Notes under the pieces: model-generated
Database searches by the model: none
What the model was told of the DNA's origin: nothing
What the model saw: the letters and a program-made list of their open reading frames with translations, nothing else
Shown here: positions 11,571 to 23,381 of the stretch, one piece after another
Layout: the number at the start of each line of letters is the position of its first letter
How positions within the stretch are numbered: the stretch's first letter is position 1
Assembly (NCBI GenBank): GCA_034508935.3
Contig: CM067446.1
Coordinates: 59,709,789 to 59,773,788 of the forward strand
Length of the DNA stretch: 64,000 nucleotides
Direction of reading: 5' to 3'
Source: Berghia stephanieae
Taxonomy: Eukaryota > Mollusca > Gastropoda > Nudibranchia > Aeolidiidae
Translations under genes and position numbers: made by a program

Positions 11571-12541
11571 TATCTGTAAAACAAAAATAGAGTGCAAGAC
11601 AGAGAGATGATTTACAAGACAAAAAATATAATCTTCCAAAACTCTAACTATACATTTGATTGTTTCCCTCCCAGCAAGGATATCCAGTCCGGGCCAGGAC
11701 AAAATCAAGTAATCCCATTCCAAGACAAAGACAGAAAGCATGTTGGAGAACCAATATAGGGGGATAGAAGACACAGTATGTGCCACCCTGCCCACTACGG
11801 GAGGTTAGGAACCTCACCCAGTGATGATGACGGATATGATGATCACGATGACGGATATGATGCTGATGATAGTTCTATTACAATAATTATAATCCATCTC
11901 TATAAACATTTTTCTCCTCCAAGGCAAAAGAATCACAAAAATTCGTAAAATTTTCGGAGGAGTCAACAATTTTATTCAAAAACGAGAAAAACAAACACAT
12001 AATATGTATTGAGAGTTATAAATATGTTACCTAGAACTGTAAAGGAGCAGGACTGCAACGATACAGTAGCTTTACACTTGTCAGCATATTTTGATTTTGA
12101 GAATGTTGATATGGGCAAAACTCAACTTGCAAAATTATGCAGGAAAAGCATGCTACGGACATATGTCGACTGATGAAATGGAGGACATAGAAACAATTGT
12201 CTTGGCAAAAAATATATGAGTGACTTTATTCATTTTGATAAGCTCTAACCAACATTATCGAGCACTATATATATACCTTACTGGTACGATAACTAGGGAT
12301 TTCGTGGCGCTTGCGACACTTTTGGGTCATTTCAGCACCAGCGGAAAGTAAGACGATAGAGGAAAAGTTCTAGAACTGAAGTTTAAAAGAACCAAAGAAA
12401 AAGTAAAACAAAGGTAACTGGTTCAAATGGGAGGAAAATTCCATGAGCAAATCTATCAATGTTGTTATGGCCAATGAGGAGTTACCCAAACAGGGCCTCA
12501 GTCACATTCTGCCATACTCTGGAAAAATCCATATTTTAAAA

Positions 12542-12717
12542 TTTGGCCAGAAAATTCGTCCTTCGAATATTCATCGATTTAAATGAAACTCATCCAGGAA
12601 AAAAACTCTTAAACCTGGCACTTCGCCACTTGGCCAGAAAATTCGTCCTTCGAATATTCATCGATTTAAATGAAACTCATCCAGGAAAAAACTCTTAAAC
12701 CTGGCACTTCGCGAAGT
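12542..12717. repeat. Tandem duplication (~88-bp unit, two copies)
   Basis: The block TTGGCCAGAAAATTCGTCC to AACCTGGCACTTCGC occurs twice back to back. The same block in diverged form makes the arms of a hairpin element at 42231-42419, and a further relative lies near 9830-10010. Confidence 0.85.
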
Positions 12718-13007
12718 GGTAGAAAAGGGGGAAAAAAGTATCATCTCCCAGAAAAAGGAACTGCTTATTTGTTTAGTAAAATAAAGGGAGTAAAAATGAC
12801 TCTTATAAAAGATACAAAACAAAGTAAACGACATTTCAGCATGGACCAATTTTGGGTGGATCAGACCTCTGATGTCATCAATTAAAAACAACATGGTGTG
12901 CAAAGCTTGTAGGTAGACTCAATTTAAAAGAAAATTGGCATGTACCTGGTTTTATTCAACTGTGTAAAAAGTTAAATACAATAGTTTTAATAAGAATCAT
13001 ATAATTA

Positions 13008-13075
13008 AAAATTATGCCCTTCCACCATGACATCATAAGATACTGTCGCTAGGCAGTCCACGAAGGAATAAAGAT
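13008..13075 (-). mobile_element. LINE 3' end fragment
   Basis: Reads CCACCATGACATC, TACTGTCGCTAGGCA and GAAGGAATAAAG on the plus strand, matching the sequence that lies just beyond a LINE coding end at 43615-43690. Only the untranslated tail is present. Confidence 0.5.
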
Positions 13076-13092
13076 AATTAATTCATCAAACA

Positions 13093-13258
13093 AAATGTCT
13101 GATGTCAACAGGAATCACCCATGTTGTCCAAGTGAGACAATTGGGGGTCAATAATCTTGCCCAAGGAAAAAAAGAAAATGCCTGAAGCGGGGCTCGAATC
13201 CGGGACTTTCTGGATCACAGCGCAATGCCTTAACCACTCGGCCACTTCGCGCCCACCA
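13093..13258 (-). mobile_element. tRNA-derived SINE (family F)
   Basis: On the minus strand the head reads AGTGGCCGAGTGGTTAAGGC (A-box) and GGATTCGAGCCCC (B-box), then a tail with TTGACCCCCAATTGTCTC and a GTTGACATCAGACAT end. That tail end recurs in the plus orientation near 62440-62472. The head is tRNA-like (Ser/Leu type) but continues straight into a non-tRNA tail, so it is a SINE and not a functional tRNA gene. Confidence 0.7.
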
Positions 13259-13747
13259 CCCCTCAATATAATTTGTCTAAGAAGAATATAAGTCAACAAT
13301 TGGGCAAAAGTAACCACAGCCAGATACCGAGATAGTCCGCCAGATACTGTGACAGTTGGTATTAGGGTTGAGTGAGTTAATGCTTTTAAGATCTGAAATA
13401 AAAACTTGTAATAGGATTATCTGATTAATGAGGTAGATATTTATAAAATGCAACAATGTTATAGTTCAGTTACAGCATCTCACCAACCCTGTTAGGACAC
13501 ACATGCCTGCCTGAGTCTTTAAATATGCATAGTTTACCTTGGAGAAAAATATCAGTTCCCAGATTAGCTTTATCAATGGCCAAATTGCCCTTGAGATGGC
13601 TGAATAACACTTCCAAATCCTTGCACTTTGCTATCTACCATCATATTTTCATTTTCATTTTCAACAAAATATATTGAATTTGGATGCATATATTGATTGG
13701 CTGATGGAGCCCAAAATTCATAGTTCTACAAATTTTACATCTGTGCA

Positions 13748-14050
13748 GGTATGTGGTTTTGTGGTATGCCACTCGCTTTCAGACCAGAAGGTCCTGGGTT
13801 CGAGCATCGCTCAGCGCATAGGTGAGTCCTTGGAAAAGCTCTTCACTCACATTCTCTAACAATACTAAGCTGTAAAATGAGTATCTGGCCGTTAATAGCA
13901 TTGTCTCTATCCAAAAAATAAAGTATAATATCGCCTTACAGTCATCATGACTCGTCCTACACGTTAAGTGTTGCTTTTGGCCAGGGACCCATTGTAAAGC
14001 GCTTTGAACACGTTTAGTGGATATTGCGCTATATAAAAACTCAATTTATT
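13748..14050 (+). mobile_element. SINE family A, full length, plus strand
   Basis: Head GTGGTATGCCACTCGCTTTC and GGGTTCGAGCATCG, body with TTGGAAAAGCTCTTCACTC, tail AGTGGATATTGCGCTATATA ending in AATTTATTTATTT. This copy shows head, body and tail together. Confidence 0.82.
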
Positions 14051-14694
14051 TATTTTTCTTTTACATCGAAGTGGGCAGTTCTGTGTTTGTGTTAGAGATC
14101 ACATTCAAATATAATATTCTCCATGCATTTCTTGAAAGACATTATCTGAAATCAACAGTTGGAAAAAACATGGAAATCACCCTGATTCTTAATATATTAT
14201 AATGCTTTGGATATAATTATCTTTCACAATTCACATAGAAAATTACACATTATTTATTTTTTAAAACATTATAATTATCATTCGATATTTAAAACTATAT
14301 GATAAAGGATTACAATAAATATTTGAAATTTGCACATTTACAAAAACAAAATTAAAAAATTAAGCAATAAAAAAAAAAAAATTAAGGTACAAACCGTGCT
14401 TATCTGACCATTGTTCATAAGACTTATGTGACCCACCTGGCAAACCTGATATTATCTTTGAATGAAAAATTGATGCAATAAAAGGTTCTCCTCAATAACT
14501 GCATCTATTTTGACTCGGGCCTTATAAATAATGCATAAATTTTAATTCTAAACATCGCATTCAACCCCATATGGTCAGTTTATTGATATATAAAATATAT
14601 CATGATAGATAATTTGTATGCATTTTACCAATGAACTAGAAGTAACTGGTTGGGATTTTAGTAAATGCGAGGGTATTACTAAAAATAGAAAACA

Positions 14695-14835
14695 AATAAA
14701 ATTCCCTTTATTCATCCCATAGGGGAAATTTGACGTAAGGGTCAATTCTATGGGAAAACTGGAATAACCCAGGCGTAAGCTGCAATGCAGCACCACACTG
14801 AGCTAGGGCGAGATGTCTTCCTCAAGGCCAAAATA
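14695..14835 (-). mobile_element. SINE family B fragment
   Basis: The 3' part of family B in reverse: CCTTTATTCATCCCATAGG, ACCCAGGCGTAAG, GAGCTAGGGCGAG. The tRNA-like head is missing. Confidence 0.75.
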
Positions 14836-15114
14836 GTGTGGGAATATATTCAAACTTTTGGTTATGGAGCAAAGACTGTACTGCTAAGTAACACTGCCCC
14901 AACTATGCACTGTGTTGATACTTTTTTCGCTGATACTGACACGATAGTTTGTGAAACTTGTCGCTTACAATAATATGCTAATCCAACAAAAAAAAAAAAA
15001 AATAGAATGAAACCAGTTTACAAAGCTTCATGGTTCTACGAGACTAGAGTAATTATAAAGCTGTTACTTAACATGACAACAAATATTTACCAACAACGAC
15101 TAATCAATCCAAAA

Positions 15115-15731
15115 TTATTCAGTCAGCATCTGGAGGGATGATATCAAGTTTTGGAGGCCAAACAAAAAGTTTTCATCTAAATTTGATGTCGGGAACACAT
15201 GAGCAAAATCAATGAGATGAACAGAAAACTGTGGAATGTCTTCACCGGTGTCGTCAGCACAAAAACAATCATCAGCAGATTCAGTCATCAATGAGACTGT
15301 TGACCCATCCTTCTTTTCTCTAGTATCTTCCCTTTCCAAAACAGTATTTGATTCTCCCAAATCATCTTCTTTCCTCTTTCGAACTTTAGTAGAAGAAATA
15401 AATTCATGTTCGGAGTCGAAATTATAATCATCATCACCACTTTCTGTCATGTCGTGAGATCGTTTGCGATTATCACCCACTGATGGTGAGGAGTTGTCAT
15501 TTGATTTTGAAGATACGGATGATTCTGAAGCGCTTGTCCTTTCACATACACTTTCATTTCCTATGCTATTTCCTTTCATGCCTTCATATATAATGAGTAG
15601 AGAACTAGCAGTGAAAGAAAATCTTCTCTGTTTTAAAAACCAAGCTTCCAGCTTTTTAAGTCTTGACATAATGCCTTGGATTACTTGCCTTTTCATTTTG
15701 GTATTGAGGATGGAGAAGAAACCACTGAGTC
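15115..15731 (-). CDS. IPMK: IPMK, exon 5 (C-terminal)
   Basis: Last exon of inositol polyphosphate multikinase, which phosphorylates inositol phosphates (InsP3 to InsP5) and has nuclear regulatory roles. It starts after acceptor TATTTTCAG and gives residues 214-417 of the assembled 417-residue protein. SSLL (255-258) in FTASSLLIIYEG and IDF (386-388) in HLIDFAHVFP are the conserved family motifs near the ATP and metal site. Between them lies an acidic, Ser-rich insert with a basic RKRKEDD-type patch, as IPMKs have before the last motif. Stop TAA is at 15117-15115. The first two bases complete a split Gly codon with exon 4. Confidence 0.95.
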
Positions 15732-15880
15732 CTGAAAATACAGAGGTTAAATATAGTGAGTATAAAAAATAATTAACACAATAACAGGTAAATTAATTAA
15801 ACATGTTCTTGCTTGTTTATATATGAATCCTATGAACAAAGTTTATACTTTTGTAAATGTTACTATGTCACTTTACTTAT

Positions 15881-16090
15881 TTGTGGCTCAACAGTGTGGT
15901 CATTGCCTCTTTACCCGAAAGGTACTGTGTTCAACTACCCACTGCGCTGTGTGGCATTGAGCAAGTCACCCCACCCTAGCTCACTTTGCAGCGCTGCACT
16001 GTGGCTAACACCTGGGTTGTTCCAGTCTTTCCTTGGAATAGATATTAAGGACAAATTTCCCCTTTGGGATAAACAAAGGGAATTTTATTT
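15881..16090 (+). mobile_element. SINE family B, full length
   Basis: tRNA-like head GTGGCTCAACAGTGTGG and GTGTTCAACTACCCAC, then CACTTTGCAGCGCTGCACTG, CTAACACCTGGGTTGTTCC and the tail ACAAATTTCCCCTTTGGG, GGGAATTTTATT. Copies at 14695, 39042 (minus) and 59266 (fragment). Confidence 0.8.
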
Positions 16091-16434
16091 TTTATTTATC
16101 CTTATTTTAATAAACTACCTCTAATTTTTACAGAAATGCTCAACCTTTTGTTTTGTATTTAGATGACACAAAAATTTTAATGTTTCATTCATCGTGTTTT
16201 GTTGATAAAGGGGAAATTCGAAACGTCCATATAATCTGTCTTCTTTAATTAAATGAAAGGTTCCATTCCATTTGACTATTATTTATTTCTTCGAGCTTCA
16301 AGCATTAGCAACATTGATTTTAAATCAAACGACTCTACACACTGACATTACAACAGAAATTACCGATTAAAGTGAAAATGCAGAAACATTAAACTGAGCA
16401 CTTGACTCGATTCAGAAAGCCAACATAAATGTGT

Positions 16435-16800
16435 CAGTGCATGACATATTCAGTCGGATGGTGAAAATTTTGGATTTGCATTTTCTGAAAGAATATGCTC
16501 ACCAGAGCATTTAAATCTTTATTTGAAGTAAATTTGGTGATTTTTCATGATGTTATAGTCAGATGTATGGGAAAGGTATCCAGCAACTTTTCTCAAATTC
16601 CATACTTTTTCAACTTGATTAGCTGTAAAAAATATTCAGAAGTGAAATTCAGCATTGTTATTTCCTGAAGATGTACCAAAAAGGTCAATTTAATCATTTA
16701 TGATAAGAAATCATTTTTGATAAAAATTGACCTTCTAACTAAATTTGGCAATATCTCAGTTCAAACCTTTTCACCATCCGACTGATTATGTCATTCACTG
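16435..16800. mobile_element. 366-bp repeat with inverted ends, copy 1
   Basis: Starts CAGTGCATGACATATTCAGT and ends as the near reverse complement (TCCGACTGATTATG, TCATTCACTG). The copy at 36231-36600 is in the opposite orientation. Short flanking sequence is also shared, so the true unit may be slightly longer than the inverted repeats suggest. No coding capacity. Confidence 0.78.
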
Positions 16801-16890
16801 TAACAAATATTAAATGTTTGTTTCGTGACGAATTTGTGAATGTTGTAGTGATGGACCCATAGGGCCTTTTGCAAAATTATAACCTGAAGA

Positions 16891-17144
16891 TTAATTCAGA
16901 AAAGTGAATGGAGCAGGCACTTATGTTGATAAAAATAATAAAAGAAAATGAAGTGAGTAGAAAATTGTCAGAAGGAAATAGAGAATAAAAATTTCACATT
17001 GGTGGATGGTGTCGACTGCATAGCGTCCCTCTGATCGCCAGGCGGAGTTGTATCAGTAAGGTCGTGGGTTCGAGCCCCTATCGCAGCTAAATTTTTATAC
17101 GCTATTATCTTCTGTCACTTTTCTACCCACTTCAATTTCTGTTT
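16891..17144 (+). mobile_element. SINE family D, single copy with 14-bp target duplication
   Basis: Flanked by TTATAACCTGAAGA at 16877-16890 and 17145-17158. The tRNA-like head (GCATAGCGTCCC, then GGGTTCGAGCCCC near 17070) is followed by the tail TATTATCTTCTGTCACTTTTC; an inverted copy of the same tail precedes the head. The same head and tail, minus strand, make the tandem array at 49383-50675 and the copy at 53766. Confidence 0.8.
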
Positions 17145-17213
17145 TTATAACCTGAAGACCTTTCAGAATTCCTCTGTGTTCTTTCCAGCACTTTATTATT
17201 TCTTATTTTATTA

Positions 17214-18174
17214 CAGTGCACTCTCCTGATAACGACCTCTCCGAATAACGACATTCTCCCGATAACGACATTGGCCCCCGGTCCTGATTTTTTTTACTAT
17301 ATGTTATTAGTAATAAAACTCTCTAAATAATGACATACTTTTTAGACCACTCTCCGGATAACGACATTGAGTTAGCAATAATCGGCTGTGACTTTGCTAG
17401 ATACAAAAATAAAAATAGCTAAAATGTTGTTTCCGGTAAGTTTCATTTCATTCTCTGAGCGAGAGGCAACTCATAGCCGGTGACCGGCGAGGTATCAGTC
17501 GATCCCATCGTTGACAGTATCAAACAGAGACAGGAGCCACCCGAAGATGACGACGATGATGAAGATGAAGCTGCCCTCTTGTCACGGGTAGTGACGCAAA
17601 TTCGGCACTACAAACTCTCAGATGGTTTGCACTGCAACATAAGGATGGTGCATCTATTTTCGACTTGTTGCCTCAGATGGAAGATAAAGTCAGCCCTATG
17701 ATTTACAGCAACAAGCGACAGACCGGGATTATGGATTTCTTCTCTAAATCGAAATTCGACAGTTAGTTTAAAAAAAAACAAGACAAAAAAAAAAAAAACA
17801 ACAAAAAAAAAACAAACAAAAAAAAACAACAGAAAAAAAACATTTTTAATGTGGCCATGTGTTCAGTTGTATTATTAAAAACAGCTGCACTCATGCCGGT
17901 CCCAAACCCGGATAAACAACAGAAGGAAAATGACACACAAAAAACAACAACAAAAACAAACAAACAAAAAACAAAAAACTACACACACACACACACACAC
18001 ACTTCGTGTATTTTACATGTTTGGAAAGTCCGATCACTGATCACCCACTATGGTTGGTACATTAATGTACATTCTAAGGGTCTAACCACACCCTTTTTCC
18101 GCCATCTTGAAATTTTCCGAATAACGACATGCACCTCTGGTCCCGAGCCATGTCGTTATCGGGAGAGTGCACTG
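17214..18174 (+). mobile_element. pogo/Tigger-type DNA transposon, internally deleted
   Basis: Starts TA|CAGTGCACTCTC and ends GAGAGTGCACTG|TA; terminal inverted repeats match for about 23 bases with one difference, and the TA pair is the expected target duplication. CGATAACGACATT-type motifs repeat inside both ends. At 17640-17764 a frame gives CNIKDGASIFDLLPQ (after one indel), then SNKRQTGIMDFFSKSK and a stop, resembling the C-terminal end of pogo/Tigger transposases, preceded by an acidic stretch DDDDDEDE. The DDE core is gone. A-rich and CA tracts fill 17765-18001. Confidence 0.82.
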
Positions 18175-18319
18175 TATTACTGTGTGGATCTCAAATGACA
18201 CTGACATACTCAAGTATTGACCCAACGTATCGACTATCTAAAAACAATCTGTCTGTGTGTTGACAGGACATCGTTTCGGATTTTGATGGGTAAAACTGAA
18301 GTCTAAAAAGTAGTCCTTC

Positions 18320-18572
18320 AGATCCATTGGGTCCATGGAGCCGGATTTATCCCAGTTTCTATAGCGTGAAACGGGCAATTGCTTGCTATCCTTTGGACAG
18401 GATGCTAGTTTATCGCAAAGTACTTTCCACCAAATCTAACCGACTCAGCTACCCATTCACTACTGGGTGGACAGGGGGGTCAGAAAAAAAATCTCGACTG
18501 CATCAGGGATCAATCTTGGTCCTTATGCATGTGAAGCGAAAGCACTACAAACTGAGCTATTGGGACCCCCAA
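18320..18572 (-). mobile_element. SINE family C
   Basis: On the minus strand it opens GGGGGTCCCAATAGCTCAG (A-box like) and ATTGATCCC (B-box like), then CTGACCCCCCTGTCCACCC and ACTTTGCGATAAACTAGC. Copies lie at 39495-39708, 43236-43480 and, more degenerate, 40448-40662. Confidence 0.75.
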
Positions 18573-18654
18573 AACTGAAGACTAAACTATGACATAAATA
18601 ATAGTGCATGGGCCAGTGGGCGAAACCCCCCCCCCCCCTGGGGGAGTTTTCGCG

Positions 18655-19385
18655 ACATGTATTTTCTGAAACAGCAATATATCTTGAGTATTGATCCGGG
18701 CTTTATCGTTTTTTCAAGTGTCATTTACGAAAGTTATGGCCCTTGAAAGGTCATTGGGTGCAATTTTTTGTGCATAAAATGATTGTTTATCACCTTAAAA
18801 TTGCTTCACATACAATCAATTGTGGAATTTTATTTTAATTTCTCATTTTTTGCCTCATATCATACAATATTTTACAAAGCTATATAACGTTTTTAAATCT
18901 TTGATAGCCATTTTCTATATAATTTGAAAAAAAAAATCTATTCTTGCTTCCCTTCAGGATATTAAACAAGAGGAATTTTGTACTAGCACAATTCAGGCAT
19001 GTTTCAGGGACATATAATACATATTAATCCGGGTGTTACCGTTTTTTCAAGTGTCATTGATGGGAGTTATAGCCCTTGAAAGGTCATTGGGTGCATTTTC
19101 TTCGTGAACTCATTTTCGTGCATAAAATGATTGTTTATCATCCTAAAATTGCTTCAGATACAATCAATAGTGGAATTTTATTGTCATTTCTCAGTTTTTG
19201 CCTTAGACCATACAATATTTAACAAAGCTATATAAGGCTTTTAAATCTTTGATAGCCATTTTCTCTATAATATGAAAAAAATTTATTACAGTATATTTGC
19301 TTCCCTTCAGTGAAAAATAAACAAAAGGAATTTTGTACTAGCACAATTCAGGCATGATTCATGGGCATATTTCTATTTCTGAAAT
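18655..19385. repeat. Tandem duplication of a ~333-bp unit
   Basis: Two diverged copies, beginning near 18691 and 19024, share CGTTTTTTCAAGTGTCATT, CCTTGAAAGGTCATTGGGTG, AAAATGATTGTTTATCA and GGAATTTTGTACTAGCAC. A partial third relative lies at 44760-44900. No frame is conserved. Confidence 0.85.
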
Positions 19386-19439
19386 CGTATCCTTTGGTGT
19401 AAGCGTAATTTTTTTATTTTTAGACTTAATGTTCATAGA

Positions 19440-20571
19440 GCAAATTTCACACTGCTGCTCTGAGGATTTTAAATCTTCTAATCATTTATGACATTGGGAA
19501 AGAATGGAAACTTATTGTGGTCTGAAAAACTTTTGTTTTTCTAACTGTGACTGAAGCAAGGCTATGTGCACATGGATATGGTTATGAGTGAAAAGAACTA
19601 CAACAGGTCTATGCGAGTGCATGTGTCTGTTTTGGAGGCTCTAGAGAGGCTTCTGCTTGCAAACTTTGAGCAGGACACGAATTCAAAACTAAGTAAAAAC
19701 CTCATGTCTTACATAAAGGAATTCACAGAAGGAATTTCAAGCAGTACGGCCAATAAAATTGTCCAGTCAACTGTGTTTGCTGAGTTATTTTCCCAGTATG
19801 AAACCTTCAAAGAGTGTCCCCGCTCAGGAAAGTACGGAAAAACTGCACATTATTGGATCCAATACATGGACAGAGTTTGGCTTCTCCTCCAGTTTCTGCA
19901 AGCCAAAAAGACCAACAACTTTGTTCTTCGTGTATCTTGTTTGAAAGAACTGTGCCCACTGCTTTTTACCATGAATCACCACAATTATGCCAAGTATATC
20001 AGTTACATATTTTGTGTCACTAGCCAACCTGATTAATTCCCACCCAGGGGCAGAAGAAATGTTACAGGATAATGGCTTTAGTGTCTCCAGATCAAGGTCG
20101 CCTGCTGGAATAGCAGTTCACATGACCATTGAACAAACAATAAACAAACATACAAAGGTATTGTTGTCTAGTGACTTCAAAATTATCGATTTATTGAGAA
20201 ACTAAAAGTCAATGACCATTTTAAATTAGTAAAAGGCTCAGAAATTGCAATACCAAAGGAAATTTCTTTCGAAACACTCAAAGAAATGACCAAAAGACCC
20301 ATAACAATTTGGTAGCATTGATGCTAGTGTCAGTGGAAGAAGTGGTGGTTGTTGTAGCGATGGTAGAAGTGATGTGGTTGTGGTTGTGGCACGATGGTGA
20401 TGGTAAGAGATGCTGATGTACCAAATGAAGTTGTGATGGTGATATCTGCTAGCCCAGTACATCAGTTATGAGTAAGTTTTGAGATAAAATATCTGGGAGA
20501 GTGTCTTCAATTCAATAGATGACATTTTGCAACAGTAGCAAGATATTTTCCATATATGTTATCTAAAAATC

Positions 20572-20608
<37 letters not shown>

Positions 20609-22292
20609 CTCTGTCTTTTTTTTTTTTAGCATTCACTACCATTACTACTACTCCTACTACTACTTTTACTACACGGTACTATATATTACTAATACTATTG
20701 CAAGTATGTAATATGCAAGGACAAGTTAAATACTTCTAAAATGGTTCTAGAGAATTCATTTTGAACCAAATACCGTTCATTAAGGTGCCCACTTTGTAAT
20801 TGAAGACTCGTACAAAATAATGAAGAAAAAAATTGATCATTATAAATTTTATAAATTAAAATAGAGTAATTTTAGTTATCATAAAGGGAAATAACCCATG
20901 TATGTTTAAGCTTATTAGCAATACAGTTTTTAATTGAAGGCTTCATAGTCAAAGATGTTGGTTCAATTAAATTTTCACTTAGAATTTTCTATTTAATAAG
21001 TGGCAAAAGCTTAAATGTGGTCTGAGACTATTTAAAGTATAAAATAATCTTGTATCATAATTCTATGCAAATCTTCAAAAATGTATGAGAAAAATATTGG
21101 TGAAAACCGGCATCATATAAGCAACTGAAATGATAACTATAGTACTAAATGTGATGCAAATGTATCATTCACATCACAAATCTTTTAAAAAATCGTACTT
21201 TGGAATCGTATCCCCATATTTGGGTTCAAAAATCCGACTAAAATACGCGAAATCGTACTGGTTGGCAGGTCTGCATTTCTCAGCTGAATTGATAACAAAA
21301 AGTCCTTTATCAGGTTTCTCGTCAAGGAATGGGAAAGTGACGAATATGCAAAGAAACTGAGAAACAGGGAAGTATTCTTTGTCTGTGAAGAGAGGGGCAC
21401 TTTACTTTACAGTGACACGGGTGAATTTACCATAGCCGTACCTTGTCCAGATCTCTACTCATCACAGGAAGAGGCAGACACACGAATCATACTGCACTGT
21501 CAATATACTTCCCGCCAACCAAACTGTGAAACAATTGTTGTCAGATCACCAGACACAGATGTCTTCATACTTCTCCTTTCATTCTCAGAGACTATTGGTT
21601 TTTGATGCTGGCTGTGGCAACACCATCAATGTCTCTCATATAGCAAAGACTTTGTCTAAACAGATGTGTGATGCATTACTTGGTGTCCATGCATTCACAG
21701 GCTGTGACACAAGTTGATTTGCTGGGCAAGGAAAGCTGAAAGCTCTAAAATTTCTTCAAAAGGAGGAAGATCTTAGAATTCTGTTCTCCAGATTTGGAGC
21801 ATCAGCAGCTGTTTCGAGTAATGACTGTCTCATGTTAGAGTCATTTGTGTGCAAGCTGTATGGCAAAACCTCACGCACAAGTGTCAACACAGTGAAGTAT
21901 GACATAGTTCACCAGCGTTTCAAAGGAAAGAAAGGTGCCATCTCATGCAATGGTGGAATTGATCTGTGTCAGATGCCGCCTTGTAGTCGAGTATTGTCAC
22001 TGCACATATCAAGAACCAACTTTCAAACTCTCATTTGGAGGAATGCAGTGTGCCAGAATCCTAGTATTCCAAAACCAGTTGGCAGAGAAATTCTGCAAAT
22101 GAATTGGAAGTACAGTGGTTCAAAGATGCTTTCGTTCCAGATGAGATGCAGGAAATTGTGTATGAAGAAATCTGCACCAGTACTGACGAAGATACATATG
22201 CTGAGGATGATAGTGATAGCTTTGACAGTGTTTTCATTGAAGATACTTCGGAGGACGAAGAGGATTTTGCTACTGATGATGAGGATGTGTAA
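19440..22292 (+). pseudogene. Broken copy of an uncharacterised multicopy gene (HAFTGCD family), copy 1
   Basis: Homologous pieces in order: a helical region (19566-20036, with TAHYWIQYMDRVWLLLQFLQ), then HPGAEEMLQ and MTIEQTINKHTK, then after an unrelated insert EEADTRIILH, SPDTDVFILLL, LLGVHAFTGCDTS, LCQMPPC and an acidic tail. Proteins with QTIN, DTD and HAFTGCDT motifs occur in many copies in cnidarian and mollusc genomes; I know of no assigned function. The DTD and GCD acidic motifs would suit a PIN/FEN-like nuclease fold, which is inference. The copy is broken at several places. A second copy lies at 51270-52960 on the minus strand. Confidence 0.72.
20330..21282. mobile_element. Insert within the HAFTGCD-family copy
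   Basis: Homology to the multicopy gene stops near 20315 and resumes near 21285. The insert holds TGG/TGA and TC microsatellites and ends with TCGTACTGGTTGGCAGGTCTGC, split here by coordinates 21256-21277, which resembles the inverted end (GGTTGGCAGTTATGC) of the 36761 and 44985 repeats. It is probably a relative of that element family. Confidence 0.5.
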
Positions 22293-23254
22293 TAACATTG
22301 GTGAGCAGTGCAAGCTGTTAAGGAGTAAAGCATGTTTGCAAAACACATAAGGACATTGCTTTTATGTACTTACTGCATCTTTCCCACGTATGAATCAAGA
22401 ATCCCCTTTGAGTGTCAATTATTCTTTATAATGTAACAATGCTATTTCGTTCAAAAGTCTTTGGTAACGATGCTTCACTTGGGTTGTGAGCAAAATATCT
22501 TTTTTATGATATCTCTATTGTTTTTACCACACCTTGTACTTACTTTTAAATGTGAGAACTGGACAATAATATCATGCTTTAAAAAAATGAAAATGTGATG
22601 AATTTGTCAAACATCTCACAAAGTTGAGAAAAATTTAAGGGTTGCTTACACTTTAAGTTTTTTCAGTGACGTAGGAATAAGAATGTTGTTGTTGGGGCTT
22701 GGACTATAGCTTCTTTCAGTGCTACATTTTCAATGAACATGCGGTTTTTGGCCATGTTTAAAATATTTTTTGTGTAAAATACTGAAATAGTCCATAGGTT
22801 TAGATTTGACACTTCATGAGATTACTGACAAATTGTTTCAACTCTCTGTGAATCTATATGATATTTACAAATTGAAAGCTTGTGCATACCGTTTGATAGT
22901 ATATTCAAGTTCCTTCAGTTTGATACCCAATTTGCATATATTTGAATTAATATTGTAGTCTCCAGAGCCTTTGAAAGAAATGTGGTCTCTTTTTTGCAAG
23001 GGGACTAAACTCAGTTTTTTCAAAGGGCTATAACTCTCTTAAATGACACATTTTTACGGTAACAGATGAATTTGTATGGCCAATAAGTTCTATTATTTGA
23101 AAAATATAGTGGAATAAACACCAAAATGGGGGGAGGGATCCCAGTGGCCTACACAATATAAGGTTTGAATGATGAAACTGTAAGGTGCAATCAGTGTATT
23201 TAAAAAATCCTATATAAATAATTGAGTCAGCCACCGGGCCTTACACATTTGAAA

Positions 23255-23372
23255 AAAAAAAAATTATAAAAGAATAAAGGGAAAAAAACATTAATAAAAA
23301 GCAAGAAAGAAAGAAAGGAAAGAAAGTAAGAAAGAAAGAAAAGAAAGAAAAAAAAAAAGAAAAAAAGAGAGA
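23255..23372. repeat. Purine-rich (GAAA)n-like tract
   Basis: A long A/G run just inside IPMK intron 4; on the transcribed minus strand it is a pyrimidine tract next to the exon 4 donor. Confidence 0.85.
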
Positions 23373-23381
23373 AACACTTAC

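Larger units (their letters stand above)
9236..11820. repeat. Array of a dispersed ~450-bp repeat, several partial copies
   Basis: Blocks recur in the same order: GGCGCTTGCAACACATT, CAAGAGCACACTATC, TTAGTTTGAGATCACC, CCACTAAGAGGAATACACTC, AGATGATTTACAAGG, CTCCGGTCAGGGTCA, GGGGATAGAAGACA and CTGCCCACTATGGGAGGT. Copies start near 9236, 9610, 10240, 10520, 10725 and 11225. A minus-strand copy lies at 32548-32820 and partial ones at 6720-6820 and 12290-12480. No conserved frame runs through them, so this looks like a non-coding repeat family. Confidence 0.75.
6322..15114. other. Interval between convergent TLR and IPMK genes
   Basis: 8.8 kb without a supported host gene. It contains microsatellites, a duplicated non-coding segment (7330-7620), SINEs, a short-ORF unit, and an array of one dispersed repeat (9236-11820). 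In 6420-7020, 8095-8490, 8779-9235, 11820-12290 and 14050-14690 I see only AT-rich sequence or low-complexity tracts. Open frames here are short and match nothing I recognise. Confidence 0.6.
15732..23381 (-). other. IPMK intron 4
   Basis: A 7.65-kb intron containing SINEs of three families, a 366-bp repeat with terminal inverted repeats, a pogo/Tigger-type derivative, a tandem duplication and a broken copy of an uncharacterised multicopy gene. 22300-23250 shows nothing I recognise beyond AT-rich sequence. Confidence 0.85.

Noticed and set aside
13180-13258. tRNA gene (Ser/Leu-like) on the minus strand
   Set aside because: A- and B-box match but acceptor arms do not close and the sequence runs into a SINE tail. 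The same applies to tRNA-like heads at 28190, 28883, 29461, 53830 and inside the 49383 tandem.
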